DNA of 64,000 bases, from the NCBI RefSeq assembly GCF_003710985.1, contig NZ_RHHT01000027.1, positions 1 through 64,000 on the forward strand. Reading direction: 5' to 3'. This document shows, piece by piece, positions 24,771-36,100 of this stretch; within the stretch, counting starts at the first letter, position 1, and every line of letters begins with the position of its first letter. Below the pieces are notes generated by a model. The model was not told the DNA's origin, did not search any database, and was given only the letters and a program-made list of their open reading frames with translations. The DNA is from Brevibacillus panacihumi. Lineage in GTDB: Bacteria; Bacillota; Bacilli; Brevibacillales; Brevibacillaceae. The translations under genes and the position numbers were made by a program.

Positions 24771-26027
24771 ATGCGCATTTTACATACAGCCGACTGGCAT
24801 TTTGGACGTCAGTTGGAAGGGCGTGACCGGAGAGTTGAGCAGGCGGCTTTCGTGGAAGAGATTTGCCGGATTGCGGAGGAGCGTCAGGTGGATCTGGTAT
24901 TGATTGCGGGCGACGTATACGATTCGGTCAATCCTCCTGCCTGGGCGGAGGAGCTCTTTTACGAAGCAATCGAACGGTTGTCCGGCGGAGGGTGCCGCGG
25001 CGTCGTGGTCATAGCGGGGAATCACGACCAGCCGGAACGTGTCCGCGCAGCCGCACCGCTGGCGGCAAAACACGGGATCGTCCTGTTGGGGCTGCCCAAG
25101 GAAGCGCCTTTGCTGCCCGAGGAGCCTGTATCCGCGTCTGATCGCGTGCAGATTGTCCAAGGAGGGCCGTCCTGGCTGGAGCTGGCTGTGCCAGGCTGCG
25201 AGCATCATGCCGTCATTCTGGCTCTGCCCTATCCGTCGGAATCCCGTCTGAAGGAACTGCTGAGCGAGAGCTTTACGCAGGAAGAGATGCAGCTTGCGTT
25301 CTCGGACCGAATCGGCAAGCTGCTGAACGAGCTTTCCGCTCACTTTCGCGAAGATACCGTCAATCTGGTGATGAGCCATCTGTTCGTAATGGGCGGAGCA
25401 GAGACGGAATCAGAGCGGCCGATCCAGATCGGGGGAGCGATGACTGTCTCGACACAGGCATTTCCGGAAAATGCCGATTATGTCGCGCTGGGGCATCTGC
25501 ATCGCCTGCAAAAGCTGCGGGAGAAGCCGCTTGTTCGCTATAGCGGATCGCCGCTCTGCTACAGCTTTTCCGAGGCGGGCCAGAGCAAAGCGGTCGTCTT
25601 GGTCGAGATCGAGCCGGGTCAAGAGGTGCGCGAAGAAATCCTCTATTTGACGAGCGGCAGACCGCTGGCCCGCTGGAAGGCGACAGAGGGGATCGAACAG
25701 GTGGAACGCTGGCTCGCAGAAGGCAGGGACGCCGGGGCTTGGATTGACCTGGAGATTCACGTCTCGGATGTGATTGATCCAGCGGAATTTCAGCGTTTGC
25801 GCAAGCTGAGCGACGATTTTCTCAAGATTCAGCGGGTCGTCGTGCGAGAGGACCGCGAAGAGTCAGAAGAGTTGGAAGCTCAAGCGAAATTGACGGAGTT
25901 GACTCCGGACCAGCTGTTTCGCCGCTTCTATGAACGCAAGAGAGGGGCCAGGCCTGATGAACGGCTGGTCGCGATGTTTCAGCGTTTGCTGCTGGAGACG
26001 GAGGCAGGGAGAGAGGAGGAAGCGTAA
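24771..26027 (+). CDS. sbcD: Exonuclease SbcCD, nuclease subunit D
   Basis: A 418-residue Mre11-type phosphoesterase. The metal-binding motifs are in order: HTADWHFGR, IAGDVYDS, IAGNHDQ, and later MSHLFVMGG and ALGHLHRLQ. It acts with SbcC as a nuclease that opens hairpins and trims blocked DNA ends. An ATG at 24771 gives the usual MRILHTADWH start; a GTG at 24762 is in frame and also possible, because the GGAGG lies very close to the ATG. The stop is immediately followed by the sbcC start codon. Confidence 0.95.
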   Translation: MRILHTADWHFGRQLEGRDRRVEQAAFVEEICRIAEERQVDLVLIAGDVYDSVNPPAWAEELFYEAIERLSGGGCRGVVVIAGNHDQPERVRAAAPLAAKHGIVLLGLPKEAPLLPEEPVSASDRVQIVQGGPSWLELAVPGCEHHAVILALPYPSESRLKELLSESFTQEEMQLAFSDRIGKLLNELSAHFREDTVNLVMSHLFVMGGAETESERPIQIGGAMTVSTQAFPENADYVALGHLHRLQKLREKPLVRYSGSPLCYSFSEAGQSKAVVLVEIEPGQEVREEILYLTSGRPLARWKATEGIEQVERWLAEGRDAGAWIDLEIHVSDVIDPAEFQRLRKLSDDFLKIQRVVVREDREESEELEAQAKLTELTPDQLFRRFYERKRGARPDERLVAMFQRLLLETEAGREEEA

Positions 26028-29000
26028 GTGAAACCGATCCGATTGAAGCTGGCTGGGATGCACAGCTACCGCGAAATGCAGGAAATTGATTTTGAAGTGC
26101 TTTGTCAGGCTGGATTGTTCGGGATCTTTGGACCGACAGGAAGCGGAAAGTCCACCATTTTGGATGCGATTACGCTTGCGCTCTACGGACAAGTCGTGCG
26201 CCTCGGCGGGGGCAATCACCCGAAGGAAGTGCTGAACCAGCTGGAGCAGCGCATCTTCGTCTCCTTCACCTTCGAGCTGGGCAAAGGGAGCAATCGCCGC
26301 CAGTACACGGTAGAGCGGGAGTTCGGTCTGGATAAAAAAGGAAATAAACGCCAGCCCGAGGTGCGTCTGATTCAATTGGGCCACTTGACTGGCGAAGAGG
26401 ATGTCGTTCTTGAATCCAAGGCGACCGCCGCGACAGCAGCAGTGGAGTCGCTGATCGGGCTTACCTTGCAGGATTTTACCCGTGCGGTCGTATTGCCTCA
26501 AGGGCAATTCTCCAGGTTTTTGACGCTGAAAGGCAGCGAGCGCAATGAGATGCTGCAGCGCATGTTCCAATTACATATTTATGGAGAAAAATTGAGCGAG
26601 CGCGTACGGCATGGGCTGGATAAAACCAAGGAGCACATGCATCAACTGCAATTGGAAATGGCGGCATTAGGGGAAGCGGGTCCTGAGGCGCTGGAGGAAG
26701 CGCAGCAGATTTGGACAGAAGCTGCGCAAAAGGAGCAGGCGTATCGCGAGCAGAAAGAGGAGCTTGCCCAAAAGCTCAAGGAGCTGGAACAGCTTTACGC
26801 GTGGCTGCAAGAGCGGGAGCGTGTCCAATCGCAGATGGCGGCTTTGGCTGCAAGGCAGGACGAGATGGCAGCGTGGAGAGCAAAAATCCAAAGCTGGGAG
26901 TCGAGCATCCGTCTGTGGCCGATGCTTCAGCAATGGGAACGGCTCGACGAGGAGTGGCATGCGACCGAAATTTCCTTGCAAAAAAGCCGGCAGGAGCAGG
27001 AAAGCGCCGATCTCGCATGGCAGGAAGCCGAAGAGGAAGCACGGAATGCCCAGACGAAACTTGCTGCTCGGGAACCGGATTTGCACGAACAAAAGAGCAG
27101 GCTGACGCAAGCCGCGGAATGGGAAGCCGAGATGTCCCGCCTTCGTACGGAATGGACGAGCCTGGAGAGGGAATGGCAGGAGATTCAGGCGGCCTTGAAA
27201 GGGACCGAGTCTCGACTGGCGCAGGATGCAGCTGCCTTGCAGGCCTGGGAGCAGGAGTGCAGGCGACTGGACGAGCAGATCAGGGCAGTCAGCGTGACCC
27301 CGGAGTGGCGCGATCAGGTCAATGCGGCTCGTGAAGCCAAGCAGCAATGGGGCAGGGAGGCCGCGAAGCAGCAGGAGCTGGCAGCGGAATTGGCTGCGCT
27401 GGAAGAGCAACTGAAAAGCACTGCCGAAGAGGCGGCAAAGCATCGTCAGGGCTGGGAGGAATGCGCCGGACGTTTGAAGCAGGCGCGAGAGCAATGGAGC
27501 GTTTTGGAAGCGAAACCCAGCCTGAGTGACAGCGAGTGGGAGCAGGCGCGGCTCGTCCTTGGAGAGATGAGGCAGGCGGGACGGCAATGGCGCGAACAGC
27601 TGCAGCAGCAGGAGCTTTTGCAGGCACGAAAAGAGAAGCTGGAACAAGAGCGGGAGCGGACGCAGGAGAAGCTGAATCGGCTGGAAGCAGTGGCCCGGGA
27701 GAACGAGCAGCAGGCCACAGAGCAGCAGGACTTGCTGGATGCGCTCAGACAGGAATGGGAGCATTGGCAGCAGGAAAACATGGCTCGCTTTTTGCGGGAG
27801 CGGCTGGAGGAAGGACAAGAATGTCCGGTATGCGGTTCGACCCATCACATCCACAGAGGGCAGGGCTTGTCAGAACAAGGCGAGGCTGCTTCACAGGGCG
27901 AGATGCTGCGGACGCGGATCAAGGCTGCAGAGGAGGCATTGCGCAAGGCCGAGCAAGAGGCGCGGTTGGCAAAGGAGGCCTATCTGACAGCGGGGGCCGA
28001 GCAGACAGCGCTTGCTGAGCGATTGGGCGCACTTTTGGAGGAACAGCAGGGGATCGAGGAGAGAATCCGCGCCATCCGGCAGGAGTGCCACAGTCAAGGG
28101 GAGCCTTGGCTGGTACAGGGCTTCGACGAGCTGTTGGCCGTCTATCAGCGCGAGGAAAAGGAATTGCTGGCCAAGCAATCCGCCCGTGAGCAGGCAAAGG
28201 AGGAGCGGGAGCGGCTTGCGCAGCACATCGATGCATTGCGCGAGGAGGAGGCGGGGCTGCTGCGTCTTTTGGAACGAAGCCAAATCCTGCAGGAGCAGTT
28301 GGAAAAGTCGCTTGCGGATGGCAGAGAGCGACTGGAGAGCGCAAACGGGATGGTCCGGCGCAGTCTGGAGGAGCTGGATGCAAAACGCGGTGATCTGGCA
28401 GTGGAGGATATCGAGCGTCGCTATGAGGAACTCAGCAGAATGGATCGTCAAATGGCTCAGCTGCAGCAGATCCGCACAGAAAAAGAAACGCAGCGTGCGG
28501 AACTGATCGCAGCCCTCGAAACGGCGAAACAGCTACAGGCGGAGCAAAAGGGACGAGAAGGGAACCTGCGTGAGCGCGTTGAGGATCGCAAGCGCATGTG
28601 GGAACAAAAGCATGCGCAATGGCAGGAGCGTACCGGGGGGATTCCGGCTCAGGAAGGATTGCGTCAAATAGCGGAGGAGCTTGAAGGGTTGCGTCAGGCA
28701 GCCTTGAAGGCGGAGGAGAGACGCAAAGCGGCCGCGCTGACGCGGGAGCAGGTGCAGAACACGCTGGTGAAACATTCGGAAGCGTATGCGGTTTTGACCA
28801 AACAGCGACAGGAAGCGCAGGAAGGACTGCAGCAAGCACTGCAGCACAGCAGTATCGCAAATCTGGACCTGGTTCGTGAGCTGTACGCCAGCAGAGACGG
28901 TTTGGAGCATGCCCAGGCGCAGGTGCAGGCCTATGAGCAAGCGGTAGGACAACTGCACTACGATGAAAAGCGGCTTAGCGAGTCGATTGCCGGACGTTTT

Positions 29001-29678
29001 GTCTCCCGAGAGGAGTTTTTAACGGTCAAGGAGAGCTGGGAAGAGTGGGAGCGCACCTTCCAGGAGGCGCAAAAGCAGGTGGCAGTCGCCAAGGAACATG
29101 TAGACCGTTTGGAGCGAAACCACAGCAGATGGCTGGAGCTGCAAGCGCAGCTTGCGGAGTGCATGGACGAGCAGAGCCGTCTGGAAGAGCTGAAAAAGCT
29201 GTTTGAGGCAAAAGCATTCGTCCAGTTCATCGCTGAAGAGAAGCTGGTTTCGATTGCTCGCGATGCCTCCTATCATCTGATGAAAATGACCGCCAACCGC
29301 TATGCGCTGGAAATTGGCGACGAGGGAGAGTTTGTCCTGCGTGACGAAGCAGCAGGGGGAATGCGGCGTCCGGTCAGCACCTTGTCTGGCGGGGAGACGT
29401 TCCTGACCTCTCTATCGCTCGCTCTCGCATTGTCGATGGAAATCCAGATGCGCGGAGGAAGACTGGAATTCTTTTTCCTCGACGAAGGCTTCGGCACGCT
29501 TGATCCAGAGCTGCTGGAGACCGTCATGGACGCGCTGGAGCGGCTGCGGATGGAGGACTTTACGATCGGGGTGATCAGCCACGTCCCGGAGATCCGCGTA
29601 CGCATGCCGCGGCGACTGGTCATCACGCCAGCCGAACCGATGGGAGCGGGCAGCAGGATTCATCTGGAAATCGAATAG
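26028..29678 (+). CDS. sbcC: Exonuclease SbcCD, SMC-like ATPase subunit C
   Basis: A 1216-residue Rad50-type ATPase. The Walker A is GPTGSGKST near residue 36. Two very long coiled coils, rich in Glu, Gln and Ala, flank the zinc hook CPVC near residue 598. The C-terminal lobe carries the signature LSGGETFLTSLSLALAL and Walker B FFFLDEGFGTLD. The start is GTG at 26028, directly after the sbcD stop, with GAGGAGGA upstream. It is long for SbcC (E. coli 1048, B. subtilis 1130) because of extended coiled coils. Together with sbcD and the following addB-addA it forms a DNA-end-processing operon. Confidence 0.95.
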   Translation: MKPIRLKLAGMHSYREMQEIDFEVLCQAGLFGIFGPTGSGKSTILDAITLALYGQVVRLGGGNHPKEVLNQLEQRIFVSFTFELGKGSNRRQYTVEREFGLDKKGNKRQPEVRLIQLGHLTGEEDVVLESKATAATAAVESLIGLTLQDFTRAVVLPQGQFSRFLTLKGSERNEMLQRMFQLHIYGEKLSERVRHGLDKTKEHMHQLQLEMAALGEAGPEALEEAQQIWTEAAQKEQAYREQKEELAQKLKELEQLYAWLQERERVQSQMAALAARQDEMAAWRAKIQSWESSIRLWPMLQQWERLDEEWHATEISLQKSRQEQESADLAWQEAEEEARNAQTKLAAREPDLHEQKSRLTQAAEWEAEMSRLRTEWTSLEREWQEIQAALKGTESRLAQDAAALQAWEQECRRLDEQIRAVSVTPEWRDQVNAAREAKQQWGREAAKQQELAAELAALEEQLKSTAEEAAKHRQGWEECAGRLKQAREQWSVLEAKPSLSDSEWEQARLVLGEMRQAGRQWREQLQQQELLQARKEKLEQERERTQEKLNRLEAVARENEQQATEQQDLLDALRQEWEHWQQENMARFLRERLEEGQECPVCGSTHHIHRGQGLSEQGEAASQGEMLRTRIKAAEEALRKAEQEARLAKEAYLTAGAEQTALAERLGALLEEQQGIEERIRAIRQECHSQGEPWLVQGFDELLAVYQREEKELLAKQSAREQAKEERERLAQHIDALREEEAGLLRLLERSQILQEQLEKSLADGRERLESANGMVRRSLEELDAKRGDLAVEDIERRYEELSRMDRQMAQLQQIRTEKETQRAELIAALETAKQLQAEQKGREGNLRERVEDRKRMWEQKHAQWQERTGGIPAQEGLRQIAEELEGLRQAALKAEERRKAAALTREQVQNTLVKHSEAYAVLTKQRQEAQEGLQQALQHSSIANLDLVRELYASRDGLEHAQAQVQAYEQAVGQLHYDEKRLSESIAGRFVSREEFLTVKESWEEWERTFQEAQKQVAVAKEHVDRLERNHSRWLELQAQLAECMDEQSRLEELKKLFEAKAFVQFIAEEKLVSIARDASYHLMKMTANRYALEIGDEGEFVLRDEAAGGMRRPVSTLSGGETFLTSLSLALALSMEIQMRGGRLEFFFLDEGFGTLDPELLETVMDALERLRMEDFTIGVISHVPEIRVRMPRRLVITPAEPMGAGSRIHLEIE

Positions 29679-29694
29679 CTTAGGAGAGGGAAGC

Positions 29695-32600
29695 ATGGCA
29701 GTACAATTCGTACTCGGACGCGCTGGCACGGGGAAGACAGCGGCGCTCCAGGAGCAGTTGTTTAAACGAATAAAAGAGACGCGTCAGGGACAGCTTCTAG
29801 GCGCTCCGATGATCCTGCTCGTCCCGGAACAGGCCAGTTTTCAGGCAGAGTATGAACTGGCGGTCAAATCGGAGAACGGCGGCATGATGGGCTCGCAGGT
29901 GCTCAGCTTTGGCCGGCTGGCGCATCGGTTGATGCAGGAGCTGGGGGATCTGACCCTAGTCCCGGTGGATGATCTGGGGAAAAACATGGTCTTGCGCATG
30001 CTGCTGGAGCGGCATCGTGAGGAATTGCAGGTATTTGGCCGTTCTGCGCTGCAACCGGGCTTTGCCGCGCAGCTTGGCAGACTGATCAGCGAGTGCAAGT
30101 CATACGGCGTGAGCTTTGCCCATTCGGAAAACCTGGAATGGGGGACGTCCAGCCTGAATCAGAAGATCAGTGATCTGCGGCTGGTGATGAATCTCTATGA
30201 CAGTTATCTGGCGGAAGGCTACTGTGATGCTGAGGATATCCTCAACCGCGTCGCAAGCAAGGTGCGGGATTCTGCTTACATCAGACAGGCGGAAATCTTC
30301 ATCGACGGGTTTAGCGGCTTTACCAATCAGGAACTGAGACTGATCGAACAATTGATGGTCCATGCCCGCCAGGTGACGATTGCCCTGACGCTGGACCCGC
30401 AAGAGCGGGACGAGCAGCTGGACGAGCTAAGTCTCTTTTACCCGACATGGCGGACCTATCAGGCGTTGAAAACCATTGCCCGGGAAAATGGCGTGACTGT
30501 CCGTGAGCCGCTTCTGCTCACTACACCGCACCGTTTTGCGCGAAGTCCGTGGTTGAACAAGCTGGAAAGCGCCTATTTCCAGTGGGGAGATCCCGGCGAA
30601 GCCCCCGAGCAGCAGCGTGCGGATGAAGTAGCTCTCTTGTCTGCTGTCAATCGCCGCGCAGAGGTGGAAGCTGTCGCGTTGAAGATCCTCTCGCTTGCCC
30701 GCGAAGAGGGGTACCGCTGGCGGGATATGGCGATTTTGCTGCGCGAGATCGGCACTTACGCCGATGAGATCAGTGCTGTTTTCAGTGAATACGGCATTCC
30801 TCACTTCCTTGACCAAAAGCGCACGCTCCTGCATCATCCATTGATCGAGCTGGTTCGCTCCGCATTGGAAGCGATCGTGAACCGCTGGCGCTACGATGCT
30901 GTATTCCGCTGTCTAAAGACAGACCTGCTGGCGGCAGACGAAGAGCAGGAGACGGCGCGTGAAGAAATCGACCTGCTGGAAAATTACGTGCTGGCTCACG
31001 GCGTGTTTGGCTACCAGTGGGCAGAGGAATCCCCCTGGCATTTTGGCGGCCAAGCAGGAGCGGAAGAGGACGCCAGGATCGATCAATTGCGCCGGAAGTA
31101 CGCAGCACCTCTGCTGCATTTTGAAGATGAGATGAAGCGGGCGGTGCGCGAAGATGTCAGGGCCATGACGACGGTTCTGTATCAATTTCTCGCGGCCTTG
31201 AACATACCTCAAAAGCTAGAGCATTGGCAGAAGCAGGCGGAGCAGGAAGGAGACCTGCAGTCTGCTCAAGTGCATGGACAGGTGTGGAATGGTTTGATTG
31301 CCTTGATGGATCAGATCGTCGAGGTGATGGGCGAGGAGCAAATGGAGCTGTCCACCTATGCCCGTGTCTTGGACAGCGGTTTGGAGACGATCGAGATGGG
31401 CCTGGTGCCGCCGGCGCTGGATCAGGTACTGATCGGTTCGATGGAGCGCTCTCGTCAGCCGGATGTAAAGGCGTTGTTTCTATTGGGCGTCAATGACGGC
31501 GTGATACCGATGCGCCCGCGCGAGGACGGCATTCTGGATGAAGCGGAGAGGGAGCGTCTGGCTGAGCTCGGAGTCGAGCTGGCCCCCGGAGCCAAGCAGC
31601 GGCTGATGGCAGAGTCCTATTTGCTGTACCAGGCATTGACCCGCCCCTCCGAGCGATTGCTGCTGAGCTGCGCTCTGGCAGATCACGAGGGCAAAGCATT
31701 GCTGCCTGCGGCTTTGTTCAATCGGGTGCAGGAAGTGCTGCCGCAGGTCAAGCACCAGATCTTCTACAACGAGCCGACAGGTGAAATGGCTGCGGACGCT
31801 TTTTTGCTGGGGAACCCGCAGCGTGTATTCAGCCATCTCTTGACTTTGATCCGCGCGATGAAAAAGAGCGGGGAGCTGCCCGTTTTTTGGTGGGAGGTCT
31901 ACGACTGGTTCTTGCGTTCCTCCCCCGACGCAGAACGGGAAAAATGGCTGCTGTCTGCCCTGCGCTATCTAAATCTGCCAAGAAAGCTGCAGGCAGAGAC
32001 GAGCAAAAGCTTGTACGGACAGCAGTTGAGGATGAGCGTGTCGCGATTGGAGCGATTCTCTTCGTGTCCGTTCTCTCATTTTTCCTCACATGGGTTGCGG
32101 CTTGCAGAGCGGATGCAGTACAAGCTGGAACGCTTTGATGTGGGAGAGCTGTTTCACGCCTCATTGAAGCGGGCGGTCGAAAAAATGAATGAAGAAAACC
32201 TGGAATGGGGACGCATGACAGAGACTAGCAGCATGCAGCTTGCCAGCGATGTCGTCGAAGAGCTCGTGCCTGCGACGCGAAGCAGCATCCTGACTCGGAC
32301 CGCGCGCTATCGCTACTTGTCGGGCAAGCTGAAGCGGGCTGTCGGCAGAGCGATCTACGTTTTGGGCGAACACGCCAAGCGCAGTCGTTTTGCCCCGGTG
32401 GGACTGGAGGTTTCCTTTGGACCAAAAGGCGATTTGCCGGGACTCTCCCTCTCTCTGGAGAACGGCGTCGAGCTGCAGTTGATTGGACGCATCGACAGGG
32501 TGGACCAGTCTCTCGACGGCGAGGTTCCCTATCTGCGCGTGATCGATTACAAGTCAAGCCCCAAGCCCTTGCAGCTCGCGGATGTGTGGAACGGACTGAA

Positions 32601-33198
32601 CCTGCAATTGCTCGTCTACCTCGATGTGGTGGTCTCGAATTCGGAGAAGTGGCTCGGCAGGAAGGCGGAGATGGGCGGTGTCTTTTATTATCAGGTCGCG
32701 GATCCGTTCGTCACGGCAAAACGCATGCTGACAGCCGAGGAGGCAGAGAAGGAACGGGCCAAGCGTCTTCGCATGAAGGGGTTGATGCTGGCGGATCCAG
32801 AGCTGGCGCGAATGATGGACGCTCAGATTGAGCAAGGGGCGTCAGAGCTTTTGCCGTTTGAGATCAAAAAAGACGGCACGCTCTCCTCTCGTTCCTCTGT
32901 AGCGACTGCCGATCAGTTCGGAGCGTTGACAGAGTACGTCCGTCAGACGGTGAAGGAGATCAGCACCCGCATGACAGAGGGCGATATTCAGATTGAGCCT
33001 TATACCAAGGGAACGATGACGGCATGCGATTACTGCACCTACAAGCCCGTCTGCCAGTTTGATGCACAGACGGGAGGCAATCAGCATCGCCTGCTGTCGA
33101 AATGGAGCAACAAGGAGATTTGGGAGATGCTCGCCCAGCAGAACAGCGGAATGGAGGCGGATAGAGATGGCGAAGCAACAAGCACCGACCAAGCCTGA
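29695..33198 (+). CDS. addB: ATP-dependent helicase-nuclease AddAB, subunit B
   Basis: A 1167-residue AddB, half of the RecBCD-like enzyme that processes double-strand breaks up to Chi. The N terminus has Walker A LGRAGTGKTAAL. The C-terminal nuclease domain shows LRVIDYKSSPK with the catalytic Asp and Lys. The four cysteines of the structural 4Fe-4S cluster are visible: one in RFSSCPFSHF and three in TACDYCTYKPVCQ near the C terminus. GGAGAGGG precedes the ATG. It overlaps addA by 32 bases. Confidence 0.96.
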   Translation: MAVQFVLGRAGTGKTAALQEQLFKRIKETRQGQLLGAPMILLVPEQASFQAEYELAVKSENGGMMGSQVLSFGRLAHRLMQELGDLTLVPVDDLGKNMVLRMLLERHREELQVFGRSALQPGFAAQLGRLISECKSYGVSFAHSENLEWGTSSLNQKISDLRLVMNLYDSYLAEGYCDAEDILNRVASKVRDSAYIRQAEIFIDGFSGFTNQELRLIEQLMVHARQVTIALTLDPQERDEQLDELSLFYPTWRTYQALKTIARENGVTVREPLLLTTPHRFARSPWLNKLESAYFQWGDPGEAPEQQRADEVALLSAVNRRAEVEAVALKILSLAREEGYRWRDMAILLREIGTYADEISAVFSEYGIPHFLDQKRTLLHHPLIELVRSALEAIVNRWRYDAVFRCLKTDLLAADEEQETAREEIDLLENYVLAHGVFGYQWAEESPWHFGGQAGAEEDARIDQLRRKYAAPLLHFEDEMKRAVREDVRAMTTVLYQFLAALNIPQKLEHWQKQAEQEGDLQSAQVHGQVWNGLIALMDQIVEVMGEEQMELSTYARVLDSGLETIEMGLVPPALDQVLIGSMERSRQPDVKALFLLGVNDGVIPMRPREDGILDEAERERLAELGVELAPGAKQRLMAESYLLYQALTRPSERLLLSCALADHEGKALLPAALFNRVQEVLPQVKHQIFYNEPTGEMAADAFLLGNPQRVFSHLLTLIRAMKKSGELPVFWWEVYDWFLRSSPDAEREKWLLSALRYLNLPRKLQAETSKSLYGQQLRMSVSRLERFSSCPFSHFSSHGLRLAERMQYKLERFDVGELFHASLKRAVEKMNEENLEWGRMTETSSMQLASDVVEELVPATRSSILTRTARYRYLSGKLKRAVGRAIYVLGEHAKRSRFAPVGLEVSFGPKGDLPGLSLSLENGVELQLIGRIDRVDQSLDGEVPYLRVIDYKSSPKPLQLADVWNGLNLQLLVYLDVVVSNSEKWLGRKAEMGGVFYYQVADPFVTAKRMLTAEEAEKERAKRLRMKGLMLADPELARMMDAQIEQGASELLPFEIKKDGTLSSRSSVATADQFGALTEYVRQTVKEISTRMTEGDIQIEPYTKGTMTACDYCTYKPVCQFDAQTGGNQHRLLSKWSNKEIWEMLAQQNSGMEADRDGEATSTDQA

Positions 33199-36100
33199 GC
33201 AGTGGACAGATGAACAGTGGCAGGCCATCACCCGGCGCGGCAATCACCTTTTGATCGCAGCGGCGGCGGGATCCGGGAAAACCTCTGTACTGGTCGAGCG
33301 GATCATCCGGCGGATCATGGATACTGATGATCCGATCGGCGTAGACCAATTGCTGGTCGTGACCTTTACCAATGCTGCTGCGGCCGAGATGCGCCACCGG
33401 ATTGGAGAAGCGCTGCGCAAGGCTTTGGCGGAAGAGCCGAATTCCCCCCATCTGCGCCGTCAGCTTGCGCTCTTGCAACGGGCTACCATCACGACTTTGC
33501 ACTCGTTTTGCCTGGGGCTTTTGCGTCAGTATTACTACCTGATCGACCTCGACCCTGATTTTCGCATCGCGGATCAGATGGAGGGCGAATTGCTGCGGCA
33601 GGATGTTCTGGAAGAGCAGTTAGAGACTTGGTATGAGCAGGATCCCGCGTTTCATGCCTTGGCAGATGTCATGCTGGATGGTCAGGACGATCAGGCTCTT
33701 GTCACCTTGCTGCTGCGTCTGTACGAGTTTTCACGCAGTCATCCGGCCCCAGCAGCCTGGCTGACGCACGCGGCGGAGATGTTTGATGTGGATGCGAGCA
33801 AGGGACTGGACAGTCTGAAATGGGCACGCAGCGTGCTTCGTTCCCTGTCGCTCGAGTTGGAAGGGATGGCACAGCAAATGCGCCAGGCTGTCGCTCTTGC
33901 CTCATCGGCGGACGGTCCAGCCGCTTACCTCCCCTTGCTCGAGGCGGAGGCGGACGCCATTCAGCGGGCCTGCCTGGCAACCCGTCAAGGCTGGGCAGGG
34001 GCACAGCAGGCCGTACAAGCGGTCGTTTTTGCCAAACTGCCGCCTGTCAAAGGGACCGATCCAGACCTGAAGGAACAGGTGCAAAATCTGCGCAACCATG
34101 CAAAAAAAGCATTGGCTGATTTGAAAGAGCAGTACTTTGCGACGTCGGTCGAGCAATACCTGGCGGACTTGAAGCAGTTGGCACCGCATATGCAAACGCT
34201 CGCCCGTCTGGTGATCTCGTTCGGGGAAGCGTTTCAGCAGGCCAAACGGGATCGCTCCCTGGTCGACTTCGGCGATTTGGAGCATCTCGCCCTGCGCATC
34301 CTGACCGAGAGCAATGAAAGCGGGGAGCTTCGGCCTTCCCGGGTCGCCTTGCAGCTTCGGGAGCAATTCGCCGAGGTTCTGGTAGACGAGTATCAGGACA
34401 TCAACCTGGTGCAGGAGACGATCCTCCAGATGGTGTCGCGCGATTGGGTGACGAATGGGGCAGCCAACCGCTTCATGGTGGGGGATGTGAAGCAGAGCAT
34501 TTACCGGTTTCGCTTGGCGGAGCCTCAGCTTTTTCTGGACAAGTATCTCGCTTACAGAAAGGAAGAAGCCCTTCTCGAAGGAGACACGCCCGAAGCTCAT
34601 GGAACAGAGGGGTGGCGAATCGATCTGGCGGCCAACTTTCGCAGCAGGCGCGAGGTGGTGGACGCCGTCAACTATTTGTTCCGGCAGATCATGTCGCCGG
34701 GTGTAGGCGAGATCGATTACGACCAATCCGCAGAGCTGATCAACCGTGCGGCGTATCCTGATGTGGACCCGGAGCGATTGCGCGTAGAAATGCATCTGAT
34801 TGATCGGGCAGATGCAGGCGGAGAGGCTACATCAGAACTAGTGTCGCAAGGAGAAGAGGCGGAGGCAGCCACAGCAGAGCCGGATCGCGCTGAAGCCTTG
34901 GAGGAAGCGAGCGTTGCCCAATTGGAGGCACGTCTGATCGCCGGAAGGATTCGCCGCTGGATGGAGCCGGGGGAAGGGGAAGATCCGCTGCTTGTGTTCG
35001 ATAAAAAGGCAGGCGGGATCAGACCGTTGGAATACCGGGATATCGTGATTCTGCTGCGTGCTACATCAGGATGGGGAGAGACGATGCAGCAGGAGCTGGT
35101 TGCTGCCGGCATCCCTGTCCATGCAGAGCAGACTTCCGGGTACTTTGCGACGACAGAGGTAGAGACCATGCTCTCTTTGCTGCGGGTGATCGACAACCCG
35201 ATGCAGGATATTCCGCTGGCGGGGGTGCTGCGTTCTGCGATCGTCGGTTTGACAGAGGAGCAATTGGCACAGATTCGCATTTCGTATCCTTCAGGACCCT
35301 TCCATCGAGCAGTCCTGCAATACGTACAAGAAAAGCCAGCAGTGAGGAAATGGGAGCGGGACCTGCAGGAATTTTTCACACGGCTGACCGGATGGCGTAC
35401 ATTGGCGCGCAGAGGTTCGCTGTCAGAGCTGATCGCTGCCCTGTACCGGGATACCGGTTATCTCGACTACGTGGCTGCGCTGGAGAATGGGCAGCAGCGG
35501 CAAGCCAATCTGCGTGCCTTGTACGACCGGGCGAGACAGTACGAAGCAGGCTCCTATCGTGGACTCTTCCGTTTCCTGCGCTTTGTGGACCGCATGCAGG
35601 AAGCGGGCAATGATCTCGGCGAAGCGCGAACGGTCGGCGAGAACGAAGACGTGGTGCGCATCATGACAATTCATAAAAGCAAGGGGCTGGAGTTTCCGGT
35701 CGTCTTTGTGGCGGGGATGGGCAAGCAGTTCAATACGATGGATCTGAAAGCCCAATTTCTGCTGCACAAAGATCTCGGCTTTGGGCCGATGGCGGTGGAT
35801 GTAGCTTCGCAAGTGCGGTATCCGAGCATGGCGGCTCTGGGAATCCGCCAGCAATTGCGCCGCGATCTGCTGGCAGAGGAGATGCGTGTCTTGTACGTGG
35901 CGTTGACGCGTGCCCGAGAGAAGCTGGTATTGCTCGGCTCAGCCAAAAATCTGGCAAAGAGCATCAGCGAATGGGGCAATCAGGATGACGGGGAGCGTCT
36001 GAGCGATGAAGCCTTGGCCCGTGCAAAAGGCTATCTGGACTGGGTTGGACGGGCATTGCTGCGCCATCCCGAAGCTGGACCGCTGCGTGCCTATCCCACG

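Noticed and set aside
26667-27854. Leu/Pro-rich minus-strand frame of 395 codons opposite sbcC
   Set aside because: The composition is the mirror of the Glu/Gln/Lys-rich coiled coil of SbcC; no start site or family match.
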